Positions 22,373 to 30,995 of a stretch of DNA of 64,000 nucleotides are shown here, one piece after another. The notes under the pieces are model-generated. The model saw only the letters and a list, made by a program, of their open reading frames with translations, was not told where the DNA came from and made no database searches. The translations under genes and the position numbers were made by a program. Source of the DNA: Dawidia soli (GTDB taxonomy: Bacteria; Bacteroidota; Bacteroidia; Cytophagales; Cyclobacteriaceae); the NCBI RefSeq assembly GCF_018598185.1, contig NZ_JAHESC010000035.1, positions 1-64,000 of the forward strand. The letters are read 5' to 3'. The first letter of the stretch is position 1. The number at the start of each line of letters is the position of its first letter.

Positions 22373-24517
22373 TTATGGATTGGAACTGAGCACATCTTCG
22401 TCGGCCGGGGCCGCCTGGATGTCCGTACCCAGGCGTTGCAGGTAGGAGATGAGTGCGATGATCTCGGCGTCGGGCGCTACTTCGATGCCGTCGGCCTTCA
22501 GCGACGCCGTAATGGATTGCGCTTGTTTGTCGAGCTCGTCGTTGGCGATCTCTTCAAAACCGTCTTCATACGGCACGCCCAGTGTGCGCAACGCCGTAAT
22601 CTTGTTGCGGGTTTGGGTTTTGTCGATAGACTGTTCGGACAGCCACAGGTAGGCCGGCATGATCGAACCCGTAGACACTGCGTCGGGGGCCAGCATGTGG
22701 TTGTAGTGCCAGCTGTTGGAGTACTTGCTGCCGACGCGGTGCAGGTCCGGACCGGTGCGTTTGGAACCCCACAGGAACGGGTGGTCGTAGACGAACTCCC
22801 CTGCCTTCGAATATTCACCGTAGCGCTCGGTCTCTGAACGGAAGGGGCGAACCATCTGGGTGTGGCAGTTCACACAGCCCTCGCGGATATAGATGTCGCG
22901 GCCATGCAGCTCGAGCGGCGTGTAGGGTTTGACGCTACTGATCGTAGGGACATTGGACTTCACCAGGAACGTAGGGATCATTTCCAATGCGCCCCCGATC
23001 AGAATAGCGATCAAGGTCAGCACGGTAAAGAGTACGGGTTTGTGCTCCAACAGGCGGTGGTGCCAGCCACCGCTGGTAGCCACATAGTCTTTTTTGAGCG
23101 GCATGGCTTCCGCGTCTTCGTTTGCCAGGAAGCTGCCGGCATAGGCCGTCTTGATCAGGTTGTATGTCATCAGGATGGCACCGCTGAGGTACAGCGCGCC
23201 ACCGATCGCACGCAGGGCGTGCAGGGGCAGGATCTGCACCGTGGTCTCCAGGAAGTTCTTATACATCAGGAAACCCTCGGGATTAAATTCTTTCCACATC
23301 AGGCTTTGCACGACACCCGATACATACATGGGCAGTGCATAGAAGATGATCCCCAGCGTACCCAGCCAGAAGTGTACATTGGCCAGACGGGTCGAGTAAA
23401 GTTTGGTGCGCCACATGCGCGGAACCATCCAGTACAGCATGGCAAAGGTAAGGAAGCCGTTCCAGCCCAACCCGCCCACGTGTACGTGCGCCACGATCCA
23501 ATCGGTAAAGTGGGCGATTGCGTTCACGTTCTTCAGCGACAGCAGCGGACCTTCGAGCGTAGCCATGCCGTAAGCGGTAATGGCCACGACCATGAATTTC
23601 AGAACAGGGTCTTCGCGCACCCGGTCCCATGCGCCGCGCAGCGTCAGCAGGCCGTTGAGCATACCGCCCCACGACGGCGCAATGAGCATCAGCGAAAACA
23701 CGGTGCCGAGAGATTGCGCCCAGTCCGGCAGGGACGTATACAGCAAGTGGTGCGGGCCGGCCCAGATATAGATAAAGATGAGCGACCAGAAGTGAATGAT
23801 GGAGAGCCGGTACGAGTACACCGGGCGATTGGCAGCCTTGGGCAGGTAGTAATACATCAACCCCAGGAAAGGCGTGGTCAGGAAGAAGGCCACCGCGTTG
23901 TGACCGTACCACCATTGTACCAGGGCATCCTGAACACCGGCATAGGCCGAATAGCTTTTAAAGAGGCTCACCGGCATTTCGAACGAGTTGACAACGTGCA
24001 GTACCGCCACCGTAATAAACGTGGCGATATAGAACCAGATGGCCACGTACATATGGCGCTCGCGCCGTTTGATGATCGTGCCCAGCATGTTCCAGCCGAA
24101 GACCACCCAGATTACCGTGATGGCGATGTCGATCGGCCATTCCAGTTCGGCATATTCCTTGGACGTCGTGAAACCCAGCGGCAACGTGATCGCCGCTGCG
24201 AGAATGATAAGTTGCCACCCCCAGAAGTGAAGCCAGCTGAGACGGTCGCTGAACATGCGGGTCTTGAGCAGACGCTGCATGGAGTAGTAGACGCCGGCAA
24301 ACATCGCGTTGCCCACAAAGGCAAAGATGATGGCATTGGTGTGCAAAGGCCGTATCCGCCCGAAAGACGTATACTGCAGATCGAAGTTAAAGACCGGGTA
24401 GACCAGCTGAATTGCCGCCGTCAGGCCCACCAGCATTCCCACCAACCCGAAGGTCACAGTGGCAATGATAAAGGCTTTGACGATCCGGTTGTCGTAACTG
24501 AATTTGTCAGGTTCCAT
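22373..24517 (-). CDS. ccoNO: cbb3-type cytochrome c oxidase, CcoN-CcoO fusion
   Basis: Catalytic core of the high-affinity terminal oxidase, 714 residues. Residues about 1-470 are CcoN with about twelve helices, haem- and CuB-ligand histidines (WWYGHNAVAFFLTTPFLG, WAGPHHLLYT, DWIVAHVHVGGLGWNG). A linker leads into CcoO, with one helix and a single c-haem site CVNCH near 546, followed by RSETERYGEYSKAGEF. Separate genes are the rule in Proteobacteria; this fusion is a known Bacteroidota arrangement. The promoter region carries a perfect FNR-type palindrome. Confidence 0.95.
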   Translation of the reverse strand: MEPDKFSYDNRIVKAFIIATVTFGLVGMLVGLTAAIQLVYPVFNFDLQYTSFGRIRPLHTNAIIFAFVGNAMFAGVYYSMQRLLKTRMFSDRLSWLHFWGWQLIILAAAITLPLGFTTSKEYAELEWPIDIAITVIWVVFGWNMLGTIIKRRERHMYVAIWFYIATFITVAVLHVVNSFEMPVSLFKSYSAYAGVQDALVQWWYGHNAVAFFLTTPFLGLMYYYLPKAANRPVYSYRLSIIHFWSLIFIYIWAGPHHLLYTSLPDWAQSLGTVFSLMLIAPSWGGMLNGLLTLRGAWDRVREDPVLKFMVVAITAYGMATLEGPLLSLKNVNAIAHFTDWIVAHVHVGGLGWNGFLTFAMLYWMVPRMWRTKLYSTRLANVHFWLGTLGIIFYALPMYVSGVVQSLMWKEFNPEGFLMYKNFLETTVQILPLHALRAIGGALYLSGAILMTYNLIKTAYAGSFLANEDAEAMPLKKDYVATSGGWHHRLLEHKPVLFTVLTLIAILIGGALEMIPTFLVKSNVPTISSVKPYTPLELHGRDIYIREGCVNCHTQMVRPFRSETERYGEYSKAGEFVYDHPFLWGSKRTGPDLHRVGSKYSNSWHYNHMLAPDAVSTGSIMPAYLWLSEQSIDKTQTRNKITALRTLGVPYEDGFEEIANDELDKQAQSITASLKADGIEVAPDAEIIALISYLQRLGTDIQAAPADEDVLSSNP

Positions 24518-24537
24518 GCGCGTTAGCAGTTAGATTC

Positions 24538-24563
24538 TCTAATTTTTATGACCTAAAATTAGA
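24538..24563. promoter_or_regulatory. Inverted repeat in the ccoNO leader
   Basis: TCTAATTTT (24538-24546) and AAAATTAGA (24555-24563) form a perfect 9-bp inverted repeat 21 bp before the ccoNO start. On the minus strand, TAATTTTA could be part of a -7 box. It may be a promoter/operator or a leader hairpin. Confidence 0.45.
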
Positions 24564-24604
24564 TCGCCCCCCACCGGCCCCGCATGACCCCCGTTAGCCC
24601 CTAT

Positions 24605-24620
24605 CCTGATTTTTATCAGG
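24605..24620. promoter_or_regulatory. FNR/CRP-type operator before ccoNO
   Basis: CCTGAT-TTTT-ATCAGG is a perfect 16-bp palindrome with the TGAT(N4)ATCA core of FNR/CRP-family sites. It lies about 95 bp upstream of ccoNO. If transcription starts just after the AT-rich box at 24555-24563, the centre is near -60, a usual activator position. Confidence 0.75.
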
Positions 24621-24671
24621 CACTCTTTATATCGATTCTAAACACCTGGATTTTAAAATAAGTGTCGGCAA

Positions 24672-24696
24672 CTGGCGCGAGCGTTAGCGCGCAGGA
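24672..24696 (+). repeat. Short copy B of the dispersed element
   Basis: CTGGCGCG followed by AGCGTTAGCGCGCAGG looks like an internally shortened first half of the dispersed element, matching the AGCGTTAGCACAGG part of copy A. It lies just after the hemN stop codon. The match is short, so confidence is limited. Confidence 0.4.
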
Positions 24697-24702
24697 CGAA
24701 TG

Positions 24703-26073
24703 TCAAATAGCCTTGCTAAACACCGGTGCCGTCCCCACCTGCAGCCGCCGCATCCGCTTATCAAACACATGGCAAACATTCCGCACAAACGCCCTTCCCA
24801 TCTCCGTAACAAACAACCCTTCCTGCGCAATCTTCACGATCCCATCCGCCGCCAACGCGCGCAGTCCCAACATAACCTCTTCATCCGAAGCCTGCTCTAA
24901 CAAAGCAGCACGAAGCTTTCCCTGGCAGGCAATCTCCAGGATACACGTCCGTAACAACCTATCCTCATCCGTCTGCACATGCCCTTTCAGCAGGGGCAGT
25001 TGATGCTCTGCCACGGTTGCCTCATACTCCTCGACGTTTTTACTATTCTGTCCATACGCATACCCTGCGTCGCTGATGGCCGAAGCCCCCAGCCCCACCA
25101 ACAGACGCGTGTTACTCGTAGTATACCCCATAAAATTCCGGTGCAACGTCCCTTCCTGCGCCGCGTTATACAACGAATCGGTGGCCAATGAAAAATGATC
25201 CATCCCGATATCGTGGTACCCCGCTTCGTGCAGCAGACGTCGTCCCGTTTCGTAGAGCTGGCGCTTGACGGTATCGTTCGGCAGGTTAGCATCCTCATAT
25301 CCCCGCTGCCCCGGCTTCAGCCAGGGTACGTGCGCGTAACTATAAAAAGCGATACGATCCGGCCGCAGTTGGATCACCTGCCGGAAAGTTTCGGCAATCG
25401 TCTCCACGGTTTGATACGGTAGCCCATAGATCAGATCAAACCCGATCGAATCATACCCGATCTGCCGGCTGTTCCGCACGGCCGCGTCGACATTCGCAAA
25501 AGGTTGTATCCGGTGTATAGCCGTTTGCACCGTCAGGTCCAGATCCTGTACGCCATAGCTCACCCGCCGGAACCCCAGGTCGTACAACGCCTGCAAATGC
25601 GCGGCGGTGGTATTGTTGGGATGTCCCTCAAAGCTGAACTCCCGCGCGGGATGCAGCGTGCACGATTCGAGGATCGTGTGCAAAAGCGTATGCAGGTTCT
25701 GCGGGCTGAAGAATGTAGGCGTTCCGCCGCCCAGGTGCAGCTCCCGCAGCACGGGCTTCTTTCCGAAGATATACCGGTACAGCTCCCACTCCGTCAATAC
25801 GCTGCGCAAATAGCGTTCCTCGACAGCGTGGTTCTTTGTGATCCGTGTATTGCAGGCACAGTACGTGCACAGGCTCTCGCAAAAGGGCAGGTGTATATAT
25901 AAACTAATCCCCCGGCAGTCGTTCGTTTCATCAAACGCTTTCTCGACGGCCTTCACCCACGACCCCGCCGAGAAGGCACTGACATTCCAGCAGGGCACGG
26001 TAGGATAGCTCGTGTACCGGGGCACCGGCACATCGTATTTTTTGAGCAGCGAAGTTTCGGGAGCAGCGATCAT
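24703..26073 (-). CDS. hemN: Oxygen-independent coproporphyrinogen III oxidase (radical SAM)
   Basis: Radical SAM enzyme of 456 residues that converts coproporphyrinogen III to protoporphyrinogen IX without oxygen. The CX3CX2C cluster motif is CESLCTYC, with the following ACNTRI typical of true HemN; GGGTPTFF and the HemN C-terminal domain (KLRAALLEQASDEEVMLGLRALAADGIV) are present. It shares a 4-bp ATGA overlap with ccoS, so it is translated from the ccoI-ccoS-hemN message. Pairing it with cbb3 assembly supplies haem under low oxygen. Confidence 0.95.
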   Translation of the reverse strand: MIAAPETSLLKKYDVPVPRYTSYPTVPCWNVSAFSAGSWVKAVEKAFDETNDCRGISLYIHLPFCESLCTYCACNTRITKNHAVEERYLRSVLTEWELYRYIFGKKPVLRELHLGGGTPTFFSPQNLHTLLHTILESCTLHPAREFSFEGHPNNTTAAHLQALYDLGFRRVSYGVQDLDLTVQTAIHRIQPFANVDAAVRNSRQIGYDSIGFDLIYGLPYQTVETIAETFRQVIQLRPDRIAFYSYAHVPWLKPGQRGYEDANLPNDTVKRQLYETGRRLLHEAGYHDIGMDHFSLATDSLYNAAQEGTLHRNFMGYTTSNTRLLVGLGASAISDAGYAYGQNSKNVEEYEATVAEHQLPLLKGHVQTDEDRLLRTCILEIACQGKLRAALLEQASDEEVMLGLRALAADGIVKIAQEGLFVTEMGRAFVRNVCHVFDKRMRRLQVGTAPVFSKAI

Positions 26074-26234
26074 GATACAGGTTTGGAATCGTCTTTTTTC
26101 GGATCAAAAAGCATACGCACGGAGGGAGTATACATGTCGTCGTATTGGCCGCTTTTGATGTTCCAGAAGAACACCGCCAGGAATGTCAGCGCAATGGCGA
26201 GGCTGATCGATATGAGCAATACGATGATGATCAT
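26070..26234 (-). CDS. ccoS: cbb3 oxidase maturation protein CcoS
   Basis: Small gene of 54 codons, easily missed. The product begins MIIIVLLISISLAIALTF, continues with FFWNIKSGQYDDMYTPSVRML and ends in a charged tail. One N-terminal helix followed by the SGQYDDM-type motif is the CcoS signature. CcoS is needed to insert cofactors into cbb3 oxidase. It starts 10 bp after the ccoI stop, and its TGA overlaps the hemN ATG. Confidence 0.9.
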   Translation of the reverse strand: MIIIVLLISISLAIALTFLAVFFWNIKSGQYDDMYTPSVRMLFDPKKDDSKPVS

Positions 26235-26244
26235 GGTAAAATAG

Positions 26245-28647
26245 TTAGACTGATTTCTTTTTTAAGATGCGCCGTGCGGCAGCGTTCACCGCGATAGACG
26301 AAAAGCCCACCACGCTCACACTGCTCAACGGCATGAGGATCGCCGCGACCAGCGGCGTAAGGTGTCCCGTCACCGCAAAGGTCAGCGCCACGGCGTTGTA
26401 CATAAACGAGATCGTAAAGGCGATCTTCAGGATCCGGGTAGAAGCCTTCGACAGCTGCATGAACCGGTCGAGCGACTGGATCTGGCTGCCGTGCAGGATA
26501 CCGTCACACGCCGGGGTAAAGATGCCGGTGTCGTCCGTTACCGCCAGGCCCACGTCGGCCTGCTTCAGCGCGCCGGCGTCGTTCAGGCCGTCGCCCACCA
26601 TCAATACTTTTTTACCCTGCTGTTGCAGGCGGCGGATATAGTCCAGCTTGTCGTGCGGGCTTTGGTTAAAGTGCAGTTGTACGTGGTCACCAAAGAGCGT
26701 ATACATTTTAGCGCGGTCACCATCGGTATCACCCGACAGCAACGCCACACAACGGCGCCCCAGCCGGCCGAGCATGCCCTTCAAATCTTTCCGCACCGAC
26801 GCCTGTACGGCCATGTGGCCGCGCAGCTCACCGTCGATCGCCACAAACACGTGGCCCGATGGCGTGGCCATCAGATCACGGCTGCCCACGGTGAACGAAG
26901 CCGAGCCGATGCTGATCGTATGGCAGGCAACAACACCTTCAATGCCCTTACCGGGAATTTCTTTGAAGCCGGTCACCACGTCGTCGGTATGCAGGCGAAT
27001 GGCCGCGGCGATCGATTTACTGAGCGGATGTGTGGAGTAGCTCGTCAGCAACTTGATCCAGGCATACTCTTCTCCCGCGATGTTGCCGACAAACGACACG
27101 TCGGGTCGATCGCCGAGCGTGATCGTGCCCGTCTTGTCAAACACCACGGCGTCGACAGCCGCCAGGCGTTCGATCACATCGGCATTCTTCAGGTATAAAG
27201 CATGGCGCCCCATCACACGCAGCATGCTGCCGTAGGTAAATGGCGCCGCCAGCGCCAGCGCGCACGGGCAGGCTACCATCAGCACGGACGTGATGACCAG
27301 CCACATACTGGACGGCGCCGTATAAAACCAATAGCAGGCCGTGAGCACGGCAATCCCCAACACGATCCACGTAAAACGCCGTGCTGCACGGTCAATGATC
27401 TTCTGATAGTTGCGCTCGTCGGTCTTGCGAAAAGCGTCGTTGTTCCAAAGGCTGGTAAGATGGCTTTGCGAAGTAGGCTTCTCTACTACGAACGAAGCCG
27501 GCGGCCCGATGACCCGCCCGCCGGCATATACCATGTCACCCGGGTGGGCCAGCACCGGGCGCGCCTCGCCGGTAACAAAACTATAGTCGATGTGAGCGGA
27601 CGCGTCCAGCAACACGCTGTCGGCAGGGATGATCTCCAGGTTGCGAATGCGGATCGTATCGCCCGGCGTAAGTTCATAGATCACGACGGGTTTCCACTGC
27701 CCGCCCACCTGCTTTTGTACCGCCAGGGGGAAATACGAAGTGAAGTCGCGATCAAAAGCCAGGCTCTCGTACGTTTTGCTTTGAAACCACCGGCCGATCA
27801 GCAGGAAAAAGACCAACCCGGTAAAAGAGTCGAGGTAGCCCGGGCCGGTAGCAGTAATAATGTCGTATGCGCTGCGCAGAAACAACGCCAGCAGCCCGGC
27901 CGCGATGGGCACGTCGATGTTGATCTGTCGCTGTTGGAAACTCTTCAGTGAAGCCTGGAAGTATCCCGCCGCGCTATAGAAGAATACCGGTATCGAGAGC
28001 GTCAGGTTAAGCCACGAGAACACGCGCATCAGGCCGGCGTCGGTGGCATCCAGGCCCAGGTACTCCGGAAAGCTGAAAAGCATGACGTTGCCAAAGCAAA
28101 AGCCCGCGAGGGCCAGCTTCAGCACCGCTTGCTTGCTGACACCCGTCTTCATCGGCGTGTTACGCTCCAGGTTAACAGACGGCGCATAGCCGATGTCGGC
28201 GAGCCATTGGCCCACGCGGCTGAGCGCCATCGTCTGTGGGTTGAAGTCGATGGATACCGTCTTGCGCGCAAAGTTCACTTCCGAATGTAAGAAGCCCGCA
28301 TCGACCCGTTGCAAGTTCTCCAGCAGCCAGATACAGGACACACAGTGAATGGCGGGAATATAAAATTGCACGCTGGCGAACTCCGCGGAGTCGAACGTTA
28401 CTAACTTTTTCCGCACACTCTTCTCGTCGAGGTAAGCATATACATCGTCGCCCGCAACGGCATGCTGGCTGCCCGGCGCTTTATCGAGGCTATAATACTC
28501 ACACAGGTCGTGGGTGTTGAGGATCTCGAAAACCGTCTGGCATCCCGGGCAGCAAAAAGGTTTGTCATCCAGCAGGAGGACCTCGCTTTCGCAGACCTGA
28601 CCACAGTGGTAGCAAGTTGTAACAATCTGTTTTTCCGCAGCGACCAT
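26245..28647 (-). CDS. ccoI: Cu-exporting P1B-type ATPase CcoI/FixI
   Basis: Heavy-metal P-type ATPase of 800 residues that delivers copper for the CuB centre of cbb3 oxidase. The N-terminus has a Cys-rich segment (CYHCGQVCES, CCPGCQTVF) and then an HMA-like domain with HCVSC. The transport motif CPC lies near residue 457, the phosphorylation motif DKTGT near 499 and GDGLNDAGAL near 686. About eight helices. It is the first gene of the minus-strand cluster, with an FNR-type palindrome upstream. Confidence 0.93.
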   Translation of the reverse strand: MVAAEKQIVTTCYHCGQVCESEVLLLDDKPFCCPGCQTVFEILNTHDLCEYYSLDKAPGSQHAVAGDDVYAYLDEKSVRKKLVTFDSAEFASVQFYIPAIHCVSCIWLLENLQRVDAGFLHSEVNFARKTVSIDFNPQTMALSRVGQWLADIGYAPSVNLERNTPMKTGVSKQAVLKLALAGFCFGNVMLFSFPEYLGLDATDAGLMRVFSWLNLTLSIPVFFYSAAGYFQASLKSFQQRQINIDVPIAAGLLALFLRSAYDIITATGPGYLDSFTGLVFFLLIGRWFQSKTYESLAFDRDFTSYFPLAVQKQVGGQWKPVVIYELTPGDTIRIRNLEIIPADSVLLDASAHIDYSFVTGEARPVLAHPGDMVYAGGRVIGPPASFVVEKPTSQSHLTSLWNNDAFRKTDERNYQKIIDRAARRFTWIVLGIAVLTACYWFYTAPSSMWLVITSVLMVACPCALALAAPFTYGSMLRVMGRHALYLKNADVIERLAAVDAVVFDKTGTITLGDRPDVSFVGNIAGEEYAWIKLLTSYSTHPLSKSIAAAIRLHTDDVVTGFKEIPGKGIEGVVACHTISIGSASFTVGSRDLMATPSGHVFVAIDGELRGHMAVQASVRKDLKGMLGRLGRRCVALLSGDTDGDRAKMYTLFGDHVQLHFNQSPHDKLDYIRRLQQQGKKVLMVGDGLNDAGALKQADVGLAVTDDTGIFTPACDGILHGSQIQSLDRFMQLSKASTRILKIAFTISFMYNAVALTFAVTGHLTPLVAAILMPLSSVSVVGFSSIAVNAAARRILKKKSV

Positions 28648-28725
28648 AACCGGAGTGCTTTTTTGCGCACCGTCAAAAGTACCCCGCCCACCGCGTTGGC
28701 CCGGTGATGATACTCAACCGGACGC

Positions 28726-28739
28726 CTGATCTTTGTCAG
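28726..28739. promoter_or_regulatory. FNR/CRP-type palindrome before ccoI
   Basis: CTGAT-CTTT-GTCAG is a perfect dyad of the same pattern as the sites before ccoNO and the kinase gene. It lies about 80 bp upstream of the ccoI start on the minus strand. Confidence 0.65.
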
Positions 28740-28780
28740 GTTTTGTTCCCCGGGTCGTCCACCCGGTATTCCCGTCTCCC

Positions 28781-28813
28781 GGTAGGCACGGCCTGCCTGC
28801 CGATAGGCATAGC
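28781..28813 (+). repeat. Intergenic GGCACGGCCTGCC repeat, copy 1
   Basis: GGTAGGCACGGCCTGCC followed by TGCCGATAGGCATAG. A second, slightly shorter copy lies 250 bp downstream. It is part of the 556-bp gene-free stretch between ccoI and the gene at 29204. Confidence 0.55.
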
Positions 28814-28858
28814 CCCCTGCCGGGCTTATCCGGTGTGAAGTGTACCGATTACCGCAGG

Positions 28859-28888
28859 CATAGCCAAGAGGCTATGGTACATTTTTTT
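28859..28888 (+). terminator. Plus-strand terminator-like hairpin without an upstream gene
   Basis: CATAGCC-AAGA-GGCTATG (28859-28876) is followed by GTACA and seven T residues. It has the form of an intrinsic terminator on the plus strand, yet the gene upstream (ccoI) is on the other strand. It may end an unseen small RNA. Confidence 0.5.
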
Positions 28889-29032
28889 AGTACTAAGGTC
28901 TAATGGTTTTCTAATCGTCCCGGCCTTGGTCTGGTCTGCCAGCTGACGGCCCGGACTGCCATCCAAAATGGGTTTATACAACAATAAGCGCTAAAAATGC
29001 GCGTTTGGTCTTCGTATGCAATCGGCCTGTCT

Positions 29033-29063
29033 GCCGTAAGGCACGGCCTGCCGGTAGGAATAG
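29033..29063 (+). repeat. Intergenic GGCACGGCCTGCC repeat, copy 2
   Basis: GTAAGGCACGGCCTGCC followed by GGTAGGAATAG matches copy 1 at 28781 with a four-base deletion. It lies about 40 bp before a -7 promoter box. Confidence 0.5.
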
Positions 29064-29104
29064 AACTTTCGGGGTCTGATGTTCGTTTTATAACCAACAA
29101 CAGT

Positions 29105-29112
29105 TATCTTTG
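29105..29112 (+). promoter_or_regulatory. -7 promoter box before the gene at 29204
   Basis: TATCTTTG fits the Bacteroidota -7 consensus TAnnTTTG, 91 bp upstream of the start codon. It would drive the unknown gene and truA. The -33 element is weak. Confidence 0.5.
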
Positions 29113-29203
29113 AGGTCATAGGCCACCAGAATGGCCTAAATCCCCCATCTTACTGTATCTCTTTTCAAACAGAAACGCTATTTTTTCCTAGTCACTTTAT
29201 CGC

Positions 29204-29626
29204 ATGAATGATAATGTAATGACCGATACCATATCGGATCTGAATCGCAAATTTTCATTGCAAGAGTATAAAAAGTTGAGGCCGGCACTTCGGGCCACGT
29301 TCCAGAGCGATCTCAAGAAGACCCTGGCACGTCTCAAGAACGGCTATACTATAAAAATGCTCGAAGACGATTATCTGTTCTCGCTGACCGCCACGCGGGC
29401 CAGCTTCAGCATGATGCAGATGATCAACGAATACCGCGAGGTATCACACCGCCTCGGCCACAGCTGGAACAGCGCCCAGGAGAACGCCGAGAACACGCGG
29501 AGCAAACGCGAGATCCGCGACAAGGTACTGGAAGGATTGTTCCAGTCGCGCGGCCTCCTGTTCAACCGGGTAGACGATCGCACCATCGCCGTCGATCCTG
29601 AAATATTAAGCCAGCTCATGAAGTAG
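29204..29626 (+). CDS. Hypothetical protein preceding truA
   Basis: Cytoplasmic, mostly helical protein of 140 residues (SLQEYKKLRPALRATFQSDLKKTLARLK ... SKREIRDKVLEGLFQSRGLLFNRVDDRTIAVDPEI). I do not recognise the family. The end resembles a small folded domain with a conserved-looking RxxDDRTIAVDPE stretch. It is 16 bp before truA and probably co-transcribed with it; M6 is an alternative start. Confidence 0.65.
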   Translation: MNDNVMTDTISDLNRKFSLQEYKKLRPALRATFQSDLKKTLARLKNGYTIKMLEDDYLFSLTATRASFSMMQMINEYREVSHRLGHSWNSAQENAENTRSKREIRDKVLEGLFQSRGLLFNRVDDRTIAVDPEILSQLMK

Positions 29627-29642
29627 CCACCCGCGATCCTTC

Positions 29643-30455
29643 GTGCGCTACTTCTTCCACATCGGATATCACGGACAAGCCTATAGCGGATGGCAAAAGC
29701 TACCCGGCATCGTCAGTGTACAAAAGGTGCTTGAGACCGCGCTCAGCCGCATATTGAAGACCCCCGTCTCCATCAACGGCTGCGGCCGCACCGATGCCCA
29801 GGTACATGCCAGTCAGTTCTTTTTCCATGCCGACCTGACCCTTCCGGAAGATATAGATCTCTTGTTTCGGCTCAACAAGGTATTGCCACCCGACATCGCG
29901 ATCTTTGATATACTTCCCCTCGAAGGAACGCCGCATGCACGCCTCGATGCCGTACAACGGTCGTATGACTATTTTATTCATACCTATAAAGACCCCTTCC
30001 TGCACCACGGCAGCGCGCTATACCTGGGGAAGACACTCGACCTGAAAGCCATGAAGCGGGCGGCCATGTTGCTCCTGCAATACCACGACTACCGCGCCTT
30101 TTGTATCAGCCCCGACAAATATCGCACGACGATCTGTACGGTAACCCGGGCACAGCTGTTTGCCAACGAAGCCGGCGACCGCATCCGCTTTCACATTTCG
30201 GCAAACCGGTTCCTGGGCAAGATGATCCGCATTATTACGCACCGCATGCTGCGGGTGGGCGATGGCAGCATGAGCCTGCACGAATTTGAACGTTACCTGA
30301 TAGATCGGGTACCACCCAAGACCATCCGGGCCGCGTACCCCCAGGGACTATACCTGTCGCGGGTGGTGTACCCCTTCCTCGATTTACCCCGCCGAACAGA
30401 ATTTTCCACCGTTTTCGGGCCCTCAGAATCCTATTGGCGCGAGGTTTTGCTGTAA
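29643..30455 (+). CDS. truA: tRNA pseudouridine(38-40) synthase TruA
   Basis: tRNA modification enzyme of 270 residues. The catalytic aspartate is Asp51 in GCGRTDAQVHASQF. Other TruA blocks are YFFHIGYHGQAYSGWQ at the N-terminus and DYRAFC plus FLGKMIRIITHRML in the second half. The start codon is GTG at 29643. It isomerises U38-U40 in the anticodon arm of many tRNAs. Confidence 0.9.
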   Translation: MRYFFHIGYHGQAYSGWQKLPGIVSVQKVLETALSRILKTPVSINGCGRTDAQVHASQFFFHADLTLPEDIDLLFRLNKVLPPDIAIFDILPLEGTPHARLDAVQRSYDYFIHTYKDPFLHHGSALYLGKTLDLKAMKRAAMLLLQYHDYRAFCISPDKYRTTICTVTRAQLFANEAGDRIRFHISANRFLGKMIRIITHRMLRVGDGSMSLHEFERYLIDRVPPKTIRAAYPQGLYLSRVVYPFLDLPRRTEFSTVFGPSESYWREVLL

Positions 30456-30472
30456 AAACAGATGCACGCGTG

Positions 30473-30501
30473 TTGCATATGGTGAGATTGTGTTACCTTT
30501 G
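30473..30501 (+). promoter_or_regulatory. Promoter of the metal-uptake triad
   Basis: TTG near 30473 and TACCTTTG at 30494-30501 have the spacing expected for a Bacteroidota promoter (TTG, 18-19 bases, TAnnTTTG). The -7 box ends only five bases before the GTG at 30507, so the message would be almost leaderless. Confidence 0.6.
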
Positions 30502-30506
30502 AAAGA

Positions 30507-30914
30507 GTGAACCGGAAACACCGTCATACAGCAACGTCGACACGGCGGGCCAGCAGCCTGTTCGCGTTCCTGTTGTTGTTCCTGTACCTGGCCGGAAATC
30601 TTCAGCCGGAAGCCCTTCACCATCTATCCCATAACGACGAAGCCGATGCGCACACGGCGGTCATGGAAAAAGACCCCTGCCACCGCGCATTGTATCACGC
30701 CGCCCTGGGCGATGGCTGCGAACACACCGCGCACTATACAACACCCAAGAAGTGTGCAGCCTGTCATCTCATATTTCACGCCGCCCACCTCGTCATAACA
30801 TCCGATGAGGCAAGCATAACATATGCCGTTGTGCCCTACACCGTCGCCGACGACGCTCTGCCATGTTTAGGCGACATCGCTTTCTCCTCTTCCCGGGCCC
30901 CCCCCGTAGCCTGA
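30507..30914 (+). CDS. His/Cys-rich membrane-anchored or secreted small protein
   Basis: Protein of 135 residues with one hydrophobic N-terminal segment (SSLFAFLLLFLYLAGNL). It continues with a His- and Cys-rich region: HHLSHNDEADAH, DPCHRALYHAALGDGCEHTAHY, KKCAACHLIFHAAHL. The pattern suggests binding of a transition metal in the periplasm. CAACH also fits a c-type haem motif by chance or design. I do not know the family. Start is GTG directly behind a good promoter. It lies 81 bp before a TonB receptor, so metal capture or sensing for that receptor is the likely role. Confidence 0.65.
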   Translation: MNRKHRHTATSTRRASSLFAFLLLFLYLAGNLQPEALHHLSHNDEADAHTAVMEKDPCHRALYHAALGDGCEHTAHYTTPKKCAACHLIFHAAHLVITSDEASITYAVVPYTVADDALPCLGDIAFSSSRAPPVA

Positions 30915-30995
30915 CGCTCTTCCATCGGATAAGATCGTGGTATCGGGAATATACTTCCCGCGCCGGGCATATTCTTTTTTAACAGGTTTCAGATT

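Noticed and set aside
22862-24526. 554-codon open frame on the plus strand
   Set aside because: It lies wholly antisense to ccoNO, and its sequence (many His/Gln/Arg stretches) is a typical shadow of GC-rich coding DNA.
28900-29100. 66-codon minus-strand frame in the ccoI upstream gap
   Set aside because: Covers the repeats and promoter region, with no homology or start signal.
30460-30506. Zur box before the metal operon
   Set aside because: GTGTTGCATAT and GTGTTACCTTT are similar halves, but direct rather than inverted, and they coincide with the promoter itself.
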